Positions 1 through 5,821 of a stretch of DNA of 10,994 nucleotides are shown here, piece by piece. Below the pieces are notes generated by a model. It saw only the letters and a program-made list of their open reading frames with translations, had not been told where the DNA came from and searched no databases. The stretch comes from Halanaerobiaceae bacterium. Lineage in GTDB: Bacteria; Bacillota; Halanaerobiia; Halanaerobiales; DTU029. The stretch's first letter is position 1. Every line of letters starts with the position of its first letter. The translations under genes were made by a program, and so were the position numbers. The stretch lies in assembly GCA_012521855.1 (NCBI GenBank), contig JAAYLO010000044.1:1-10994 (forward strand). The letters run 5' to 3'.

Positions 1-104
1 AATCAATAATTTTGCCGGAGGCATTTCTTAATTCTTTGTTGGGCTTTTTTGTCTATATAATTTATTATAAAGCCTGTCATTTCAGGGGTAATTATTATGA
101 TTGA
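1..104 (+). CDS. mreD: MreD C-terminus (rod shape-determining membrane protein), partial at window edge
   Basis: An open frame enters from the left edge (first full codon at 3) and stops at TGA 102-104. It encodes about 33 residues including ILPEAFLNSLLGFFVYIIYY, which looks like the last membrane helix of MreD with its common LPEA..N..L pattern. MreD is a polytopic membrane protein of the elongation complex with MreB, MreC, PBP2 and RodA. Position supports the call, because mreD normally lies directly before the PBP2 gene in mreBCD-mrdA clusters. It overlaps the PBP2 start by 8 bp, suggesting coupled translation. The fragment is short, so the identification rests on this motif plus synteny. 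Confidence 0.65.
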   Translation, partial: SIILPEAFLNSLLGFFVYIIYYKACHFRGNYYD

Positions 105-1926
105 TAGACTGAAATTTTTCAAGATAGCTGTAACTTTTGTTTTACTGATACTGATAATACGGGCTGGCCAGCTGCAGTTAATGCTGGGAAATTATTTTTA
201 TGAGCTTGCTGAAGGAAACCGTTTATCTGAACGGCCGGTAAGTGCCCCCAGAGGCAAGATACTGGATATAAACGGAAATGTGCTTGTATCAAACAGAGAA
301 GACTATAATCTTTATATAAAGCCAAATGAGGTACCGCCAGAAGTAGGAATTGATGATCTCCTGTTGAAACTGGAAAAACTGACAGGGATAGACAGCTCAA
401 TAATGAAAGAAAATTATAATCTGGAAGGACGCAGTTCTTCAGCTGTTTTGATCAAACGTAATATTTCAAGGGAAACCATGGTCATTATACAGGAAAACAG
501 TAGTATTCTTCCCGGGATATTTATTGAGGCATCCTCTATGAGGGAATATGTATATGGCAATTTTGCCGCTCATTTACTGGGTTATGTCGGTGAAATCAGT
601 TCTGATGAGCTCAGGATGTACAGCCAGAGCAATCATATTTACCGTGGCGGTGATATTGTAGGAAAGACCGGGCTGGAGAGGGAATATGAGCTTTATCTAA
701 GGGGAGAAAACGGTATTGAGCAGATCGAGGTTAACAGCCGTGGAGAAAAGGTAAAAACCGTGAGTATCAAGCCGCCTATTCCCGGTAATGATTTGATTTT
801 GAATATTGACCTTGAACTGCAGCAATATGTTGAGCAAATTCTTGAAGAGGAATTATATAGACTGCGGGATTACGCTAAAAATGATCCGGAATTGTACCCT
901 CCTACAGGTGCAGCAGCAATAGTTATGGACCCGAATACAGGGAAAATACTATCAATGGTCAGTGTTCCTAAATATGATCCCAATGCCTTTGTCCGGGGTT
1001 TAACTTATGAGGAATATGATTTTTTAAATAATGACCCGTTAAAACCCCTTTATGACAGAACAATCATGAGCCAGGTAAATCCAGGGTCTGTTTTTAAGCT
1101 TGTAACGGGAACTGCAGCCATTGAGAATCTTGGTGTGACTGCTGATACAGTATTTACCGATAGTACAGGGAAATATACTATAGGTGAGTGGGAATACAGG
1201 AACTGGCTGACATATGGTGAGGGAAAACTAAACTTTACAAAGGCAATTGCCCGCTCAAACAATGTTGTTTTCTATCAGCTTGGCCATAGATTATATAATG
1301 AGTACGGGGGAGATATGCTGGCCTGGACTGCCCGGCAGTATGGTTTTGGCAGTAAAACCGGGATTGATCTTCCTGGAGAAAAGGAAGGCCTGGTACCGGA
1401 TAATGAGTGGAAACTGAGGACACAGGGTGAGATCTGGTATCCGGGAGACGCTGTCCACCTTGCTATTGGACAGAAAATTACTACTACACCAATTCAATTG
1501 ATAAACTTTATATCTGCCATTGCTAATGGAGGTACTTTGTATAGGCCTTATTTAGTGGACAGGATTATTGATTCCAATAATGAGATAGTTTTTGAAAATA
1601 AACCGGAAATTATTCGGAGACTTCCTTTTAAAAGCAGTACTTACAATATCCTGAAAAAGGGAATGTATGAGGCAGCAAATGCTTCATACGGCACTGCTTC
1701 AAAATATTTTGCAGATTTGACTGTCAAGGTAGCCGGGAAGACAGGTACTGCACAAACCGGCGCGGGAGGGGCAAACCATGGCTGGTTTGCTGGATTTGTG
1801 CCGGCAGATAAACCAGAGATAGCCGTTCTGGTATTTCTTCAGGAGGGTAATTCCAGTTCATATACATTACCTATTGCCAGGAGTATAATTGAAAAATATT
1901 TTTTCTCTGGTTTTCAGGATGAATAA
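97..1926 (+). CDS. mrdA: Penicillin-binding protein 2, elongation-specific peptidoglycan D,D-transpeptidase
   Basis: A class B PBP that cross-links new lateral-wall peptidoglycan outside the membrane in partnership with RodA. The 609-residue protein has a short cytoplasmic N-terminus, one membrane anchor (about residues 8-24), a PBP dimer/pedestal domain (about 45-215, containing GGDIVGKTGLEREYE), and a transpeptidase domain (about 265-600). All three active-site motifs are intact: S331-VF-K334 with the acylated serine, S387-N-N389, and K548-T-G550. HGWFAGFVP follows the KTG motif, as is typical of the family. Length is normal for PBP2. The ATG at 97 has AGGGGT seven bases upstream and overlaps the mreD end. 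The gene is followed by a 76-bp gap before minC. Being separated from rodA by the min genes is a known arrangement in Clostridia. It is distinguished from SpoVD/PBP2B-type proteins mainly by this context and the absence of PASTA domains. Confidence 0.95.
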   Translation: MIDRLKFFKIAVTFVLLILIIRAGQLQLMLGNYFYELAEGNRLSERPVSAPRGKILDINGNVLVSNREDYNLYIKPNEVPPEVGIDDLLLKLEKLTGIDSSIMKENYNLEGRSSSAVLIKRNISRETMVIIQENSSILPGIFIEASSMREYVYGNFAAHLLGYVGEISSDELRMYSQSNHIYRGGDIVGKTGLEREYELYLRGENGIEQIEVNSRGEKVKTVSIKPPIPGNDLILNIDLELQQYVEQILEEELYRLRDYAKNDPELYPPTGAAAIVMDPNTGKILSMVSVPKYDPNAFVRGLTYEEYDFLNNDPLKPLYDRTIMSQVNPGSVFKLVTGTAAIENLGVTADTVFTDSTGKYTIGEWEYRNWLTYGEGKLNFTKAIARSNNVVFYQLGHRLYNEYGGDMLAWTARQYGFGSKTGIDLPGEKEGLVPDNEWKLRTQGEIWYPGDAVHLAIGQKITTTPIQLINFISAIANGGTLYRPYLVDRIIDSNNEIVFENKPEIIRRLPFKSSTYNILKKGMYEAANASYGTASKYFADLTVKVAGKTGTAQTGAGGANHGWFAGFVPADKPEIAVLVFLQEGNSSSYTLPIARSIIEKYFFSGFQDE

Positions 1927-1945
1927 GAGCTAATAAAAAAGGATT

Positions 1946-1975
1946 TTGACTGTTTTTAACGAATATAAATATAGT
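1946..1975 (+). promoter_or_regulatory. Candidate vegetative promoter upstream of minC
   Basis: TTGACT (1946-1951) is followed after 18 bp by TATAGT (1970-1975); each is one mismatch from the sigma-70/sigma-A consensus. It lies in the 76-bp gap between mrdA and minC, the longest gap in the shape/division block, and would start transcription about 20 bp before the minC start codon. The leader would just include the minC ribosome binding site AAAGGAG (1988-1994). AT-rich DNA yields such matches by chance, so this is a moderate call. Confidence 0.4.
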
Positions 1976-2002
1976 GTTGAACATTTTAAAGGAGAATTAT
2001 GA

Positions 2003-2605
2003 ATGGAGGCTATTTCTTTTAGAGTTACCAGTAAAGGAGTTTCTTTGATCTTTGACTCTGAAAAAGAATTTATTGAAATAAAGGAAGCACTTATTAAGCA
2101 TACTGCAGAAGCAAGTAATTTTTTTTCAGGTGTTGATCTCTATGTAAACCCAAATGGAATTACTCTTTCTGCTGTAGAAATGAAAGAGCTTATCAATATA
2201 TTATACCGCTATGAAAATATAGGGAGTATTTATTTTGTAAGTGAAGATTCCAGGAACAGAAATAAGTATCTGGATACTATACTGATAAATCAAACAATAC
2301 GTTCAGGCCAGAGGATTAAATACCCCGCTAATGTTGTTATTATTGGTGATATAAATCCCGGTGCAGAGGTAATTGCAGGGGGAGATATTATAGTCCTTGG
2401 AAAACTCAGGGGAGTCGTCCATGCCGGAGCTGCAGGAAAGAGTGATTCTCAAATTATAGCACTGAAGCTGCAGCCGACACAGTTGAGAATCGGGCATATT
2501 ATTTCCCGCTCGCCTGATGAGTTAAAGGATCTTGAACCAACTGTACCGGAAAGGGCGTATGTAAAAGATGGAATGATTATAGTAGAAGCTTTAAAGATGA
2601 AATAG
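2003..2605 (+). CDS. minC: Septum site-determining protein MinC
   Basis: MinC inhibits FtsZ polymerisation away from midcell and is recruited to the membrane by MinD. The 200-residue protein has a divergent N-terminal FtsZ-inhibiting domain (about 1-90) and a well conserved C-terminal beta-helix domain (about 97-200) that dimerises and binds MinD. The latter shows RSGQRI, VVIIGDINPGAEVIAGGDII and LGKLRGVVHAG, the family signature. Length is slightly below the roughly 220-230 residues of many homologues. The start at ATG 2003 is chosen because AAAGGAG (1988-1994) lies eight bases upstream; an ATG at 1999 is in another frame and soon hits a stop. It is followed by minD after 42 bp. Confidence 0.95.
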   Translation: MEAISFRVTSKGVSLIFDSEKEFIEIKEALIKHTAEASNFFSGVDLYVNPNGITLSAVEMKELINILYRYENIGSIYFVSEDSRNRNKYLDTILINQTIRSGQRIKYPANVVIIGDINPGAEVIAGGDIIVLGKLRGVVHAGAAGKSDSQIIALKLQPTQLRIGHIISRSPDELKDLEPTVPERAYVKDGMIIVEALKMK

Positions 2606-2647
2606 AAAGAGATAGAGGTAAATTGTTATTTTAAAGGGGGAGAATAA

Positions 2648-3445
2648 ATGGCTGGAGAAGTAATAGTCATTACATCTGGAAAAGGTGGTGTTGGAAAGAC
2701 TACCACAACAGCTAATATTGGTACGGCACTGGCTATGATGGGAAAAAGAGTCTGTCTGATTGATGCTGATATTGGTTTAAGAAATTTGGATGTAGTAATG
2801 GGCCTTGAAAACAGGATAGTCTATGATATTGTTGACGTTGTTGAAGGCAGTTGCCGTCTGGAACAGGCTTTAATCAGAGATAAGCGCCACAACAATCTCT
2901 TTTTATTACCTGCTGCCCAGACCAGGGATAAAAGTGCAGTTACTCCATACCAGATGAAGGAATTGACTGAGGCCTTGAAAAAGGAAATGGACTATGTTCT
3001 GGTGGATTCTCCTGCCGGTATAGAACAGGGTTTCAAAAACTCTATTGCCGGTGCTGACAGGGCGATTATTGTAACTACACCAGAGGTTTCTGCAGTCCGT
3101 GATGCTGACCGGATAATCGGCTTACTGGAGACAGAAGGATTAAAGGATCCGGAAGTGATAATTAACCGGCTGAGGCCTGAAATGGTTAATAAGGGAGATA
3201 TGATGGATATTGATGATATGATAGAGATATTGGCTATAAAGCTCCTGGGTGTAGTTCCAGAAGATGAAAATATTGTTATCTCTACAAACAAAGGAGAGCC
3301 TATTGTCCTGAAAAATGATAATTCCCGTGCAGGAACCGCCTACCATAATATTGCCAGGCGGATTACTGGCGAGGAAATACCATTGATTTCCCTTGATAAA
3401 GACACTTTTTTGTCTAAATTGAAAAGAATTGTCGGCTTATCCTGA
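2648..3445 (+). CDS. minD: Septum site-determining ATPase MinD
   Basis: MinD is a ParA-type ATPase that dimerises with ATP on the membrane, recruits MinC, and is released when MinE stimulates hydrolysis. The 265-residue protein has the deviant Walker A motif G10-KGGVGKTT with the signature lysine K11 and P-loop K16. The switch region LIDADIGLRNLDVVMGLENR (about 37-56) is present, as is the VDSPAGIE Walker B-like segment (about 118-125). It ends in an amphipathic helix, LSKLKRIVGLS (255-265), the membrane-targeting sequence. Length is normal. The start at ATG 2648 is preceded by AAAGGGGGAG. The stop lies within the minE leader, and the minE Shine-Dalgarno overlaps the last base of the minD stop codon. 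Confidence 0.97.
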   Translation: MAGEVIVITSGKGGVGKTTTTANIGTALAMMGKRVCLIDADIGLRNLDVVMGLENRIVYDIVDVVEGSCRLEQALIRDKRHNNLFLLPAAQTRDKSAVTPYQMKELTEALKKEMDYVLVDSPAGIEQGFKNSIAGADRAIIVTTPEVSAVRDADRIIGLLETEGLKDPEVIINRLRPEMVNKGDMMDIDDMIEILAIKLLGVVPEDENIVISTNKGEPIVLKNDNSRAGTAYHNIARRITGEEIPLISLDKDTFLSKLKRIVGLS

Positions 3446-3453
3446 AGGAGGGG
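3445..3453 (+). promoter_or_regulatory. Strong Shine-Dalgarno that defines the minE start
   Basis: AAGGAGGGG immediately follows (and by one base overlaps) the minD stop codon. GGAGG at 3447-3451 is eight bases before ATA 3460 but only two before ATT 3454, so it selects ATA as the most plausible minE initiation codon. The unusually complete anti-16S match may compensate for a weak start codon. Confidence 0.7.
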
Positions 3454-3459
3454 ATTAGG

Positions 3460-3714
3460 ATAGACTTTTTAAGGAATTTCTTCAAAAGCAGTTCAGAGAA
3501 TAGCAAAAATATAGCTAAGGAACGTCTGCAGTTTATATTGATTCATGACAGGATAAAATTATCTCCTGGAGAAATGGAATCATTAAAAAATGAATTATTG
3601 GAAGTCTTGACTAAATATGTTGAGGTAGATGACAGCCAGATTAAGATGGAAGTAAGCAGAACTGAAGGAATGACTGCTCTTGTGGCTAATTTTCCAATAA
3701 AAAGATCTGGATAA
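3460..3714 (+). CDS. minE: Cell division topological specificity factor MinE, probable AUA start
   Basis: MinE stimulates MinD ATPase and drives MinD off the membrane, restricting MinCD inhibition to the poles. The frame encodes 84 residues from ATA 3460, beginning (M)DFLRNFFKSSSENSK. NIAKERLQFILIHDR (about 17-31) is the conserved MinD-binding/anti-MinCD segment, and the topological-specificity domain follows to IKRSG. Length matches the usual 80-90 residues. Counting back from AKERLQ, the ATA start gives an N-terminus only one residue longer than E. coli MinE, including the hydrophobic membrane-targeting start. No ATG, GTG or TTG occurs in frame before TTG 3538 and ATG 3574, and starting there would delete part or all of the MinD-binding helix. 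ATT 3454 (two bases from the SD) and CTG 3442 (overlapping the minD stop, no SD) are weaker alternatives. rodA follows after 11 bp. Product identity is near certain; the exact start is not. Confidence 0.9.
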   Translation: MDFLRNFFKSSSENSKNIAKERLQFILIHDRIKLSPGEMESLKNELLEVLTKYVEVDDSQIKMEVSRTEGMTALVANFPIKRSG

Positions 3715-3725
3715 GGATTTTTCTT

Positions 3726-4865
3726 ATGAAGTGGAATAGAAAATTATTGAATAATGTAAATTGGTATATCCTGATAGTTACATTACTATTAATCTGTATC
3801 GGCATATTTGCTATAAGCAGTGCCGTTGAAGTGAATAAAGCTGATTCTATCGGAATGCAGTATATCAAAAAACAGCTTATATCCGCAATTATGGGTATAA
3901 TAGTTATAATTATCCTGCAGTTTTTTGATTATCATATATTTGAGCATTTTTCTGATATTATATATTTTACTACAATTGCCGTATTGGGAATTATTGCCCT
4001 CAATGGTATTACTGTGAAAGGGGCAAAAGCCTGGATCAGTCTGGGATTTTTTAACTTCCAGCCCTCTGAGCTGGCAAAAGTTTCGCTGATTCTTGTCCTG
4101 GCAGCTGTTATTGATAACAAAAGAGAAGAATTAAAATATTTTACTGGATTCATCAAACCCTGTATTTATGCACTAATCCCCTTTGTGCTGATAATATTGC
4201 AAAATGACCTGGGTACAGCCCTGGTTTTACTGGCAATTTTAATCGGAATGCTCTTTGTTGGAGGGGCAAAAATCCGTTTTATGCTTATTATTTTTGGCGG
4301 CGGTTTTCTGGTATTGCTCTTATTAATTGTTTCACATATATTATTTGATACACCTTTATTTTTTTTCAAGGAATATCAGTTAAATAGATTAATTGTTTTT
4401 ATTAATCCCCATATTGACCCTACAGGCAGCGGTTACCATATTATTCAATCCCAAATTGCCCTTGGTTCAGGCCGCTTATTTGGCAAGGGATTATTCTCCG
4501 GGACCCAGAATCAATTAGGTTTTGTTCCTGAAAAACACACAGACTTTATATTTTCAGTGATTGGGGAGGAATTTGGATTTATCGGGGTGCTGGTAGTAGT
4601 GGCCTTATATTTATTTTTATTATGGCAGATTTTAAACATTGCCCGGAATGCCAGGGACAATTATGGCAGGCTGGTGGCTGTTGGTGTAGCTACGATGTTT
4701 TTCTTTCATGTACTGGAGAATATAGGGATGACTATGGGACTGATGCCTATAACAGGTCTGCCCTTACCCTTTATAAGTTATGGGGGTAGTTCCATGATTT
4801 CATCACTGGCAGCTATCGGGCTGGTGACAAATATAAATATCAGGAGAAAGAAAATAATGTTTTAG
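3726..4865 (+). CDS. rodA: RodA, SEDS-family peptidoglycan glycosyltransferase of the elongation complex
   Basis: RodA polymerises lipid II into glycan strands in the membrane and works with PBP2. The 379-residue protein is almost entirely hydrophobic, with about ten predicted membrane segments. SEDS landmarks are present: WISLGFFNFQPSELAKVS (about 103-120), LQNDLGTALV (about 158-167), GSGYHIIQSQIALGSG (about 234-249) with the extracellular loop QNQLGFVPEKHTDFIF, and PITGLPLPFISYGGSS (about 341-356). D273 in EKHTDF corresponds to the essential aspartate of RodA enzymes. Length and the C-terminus are typical, and there is no sign of fusion. RodA rather than FtsW is favoured by clustering with PBP2 and mreD. 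The ATG at 3726 has TAAGGA (3712-3717) eight bases upstream, overlapping the minE stop codon. A 59-bp gap follows. Confidence 0.93.
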   Translation: MKWNRKLLNNVNWYILIVTLLLICIGIFAISSAVEVNKADSIGMQYIKKQLISAIMGIIVIIILQFFDYHIFEHFSDIIYFTTIAVLGIIALNGITVKGAKAWISLGFFNFQPSELAKVSLILVLAAVIDNKREELKYFTGFIKPCIYALIPFVLIILQNDLGTALVLLAILIGMLFVGGAKIRFMLIIFGGGFLVLLLLIVSHILFDTPLFFFKEYQLNRLIVFINPHIDPTGSGYHIIQSQIALGSGRLFGKGLFSGTQNQLGFVPEKHTDFIFSVIGEEFGFIGVLVVVALYLFLLWQILNIARNARDNYGRLVAVGVATMFFFHVLENIGMTMGLMPITGLPLPFISYGGSSMISSLAAIGLVTNINIRRKKIMF

Positions 4866-4889
4866 TTTTTTGCTTGAGTATATTTTATT

Positions 4890-4917
4890 CTCCCTTATTA
4901 ATATATATATAAGGGAG
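4890..4917 (+). promoter_or_regulatory. Inverted repeat that would hide the ribosome binding site of the M50 protease gene
   Basis: CTCCCTTAT (4890-4898) is perfectly complementary to ATAAGGGAG (4909-4917), with a 10-base AT-only loop; G-T pairs could extend the base of the stem. The 3' arm contains most of the GGGAGGG Shine-Dalgarno for the gene starting at 4925. No T-tract follows the stem, so it does not look like a rho-independent terminator for rodA. The inferred role is to reduce or condition translation initiation of the downstream gene. Confidence 0.5.
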
Positions 4918-4924
4918 GGATTAA

Positions 4925-5791
4925 ATGAAACTATGGGGATTGACAATAAGGGTTAACCCCTTTTTTTTATTAGTGTTTTTGCTTTTTTTGTCAGTGGGAA
5001 TGATTGAAGATGTTTTGATTGCCTTCAGTCTTGTTTTACTGCATGAGCTTGCTCATATACTGGCTGCTGTATCATCAGGCTTCAAAGTCAATAAAATAGA
5101 GATCTTCCCTTTTGGAGGTCTTGCTGAATATAGTGGCCTTTTAGAAATGGAACCCTGGAAAGAGATAAAGATCTCCTTTGCCGGACCCCTGTTTAATATC
5201 CTGTTTGCCCTGATTATCAGATTACTGTTATATACTGATATTATTGCTTATTCTCCATATTTTGATATGATTTTCCAATACAATCTGCTTATAGCCAGTG
5301 TAAATATGATACCGGCTTTGCCTCTGGACGGAGGCAGGATGCTGAGGGCACTGCTTGTTAATTTTTGCGGTATAAATAAAGGTAACAAGATAGCCTTAAA
5401 ATTTGCCAGAACTGTGGCCTATACAGGGATAATAGCTGGAATTTTTATTCTGCTTTTTAAGAAAGCTCATATCTGGTTTTTGTTTTTTTTCTTTTTTGTT
5501 TATTGTATGATAAATAAAGAGGAGAAACAGCTGTTCTATCATTTTTTACAATATTTATCTAAGAAAAATAAAGAGACTTACTATCTAAAAATAAAAGAAT
5601 TAAGCGGTCAGGTTGTCAGGGATAATCTTGCCGTTAAGGATGCCGTATATTATATCAACCCGGTAAAATATAGTCTCTTTTTTGTCCTGAATGATCATTT
5701 CAGGCTGCTTGGAATAATAAGTGAAGCGAATTTGCTGCAATCCTATTTCAGCCAGAAGGATAAGACTTTAAAGATGAAGGATATAATATAA
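4925..5791 (+). CDS. M50-family intramembrane zinc metalloprotease, SpoIVFB-like
   Basis: A polytopic membrane protease of the site-2-protease class. In Bacillus, SpoIVFB cleaves pro-sigma-K in the mother cell; the substrate here is unknown. The 288-residue protein has about six hydrophobic segments in residues 8-195, the zinc motif H40-E41-LA-H44, and the third ligand region NMIPALPLDGGRM with D135. Both catalytic signatures are intact. The region FPFGGLAEYS (61-70) is typical of SpoIVFB-like members. Residues about 225-288 form a soluble tail resembling a single CBS-type half (VRDNLAVKDA, LLGIISEANLLQ), as in SpoIVFB. No SpoIVFA-like partner is adjacent. The ATG at 4925 has GGAGG six bases upstream, inside a hairpin. 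The coding sequence contains T-runs (T8 at 4961-4968 and 5483-5490), the latter within a poly-Phe stretch at 187-191. Family is certain; a sporulation role is inferred. Confidence 0.88.
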   Translation: MKLWGLTIRVNPFFLLVFLLFLSVGMIEDVLIAFSLVLLHELAHILAAVSSGFKVNKIEIFPFGGLAEYSGLLEMEPWKEIKISFAGPLFNILFALIIRLLLYTDIIAYSPYFDMIFQYNLLIASVNMIPALPLDGGRMLRALLVNFCGINKGNKIALKFARTVAYTGIIAGIFILLFKKAHIWFLFFFFFVYCMINKEEKQLFYHFLQYLSKKNKETYYLKIKELSGQVVRDNLAVKDAVYYINPVKYSLFFVLNDHFRLLGIISEANLLQSYFSQKDKTLKMKDII

Positions 5792-5821
5792 TTGAAGCCT
5801 GGTAAAATATGAGGTGAAAAA

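Noticed and set aside
3454..3456. ATT as the minE start codon
   Set aside because: It lies only two bases from the GGAGG core, too close for efficient initiation, and would give an N-terminus longer than usual. It is kept as a secondary possibility.
4890..4917. Rho-independent terminator after rodA
   Set aside because: The stem is followed by the SD and start of the next gene rather than a T-tract, so sequestration of the binding site fits better.
4950..4959. 10-bp palindrome GGGTTAACCC inside the protease gene as an operator
   Set aside because: It falls in coding sequence for a normal stretch (RVNPF), has no second copy in the window and no promoter next to it.
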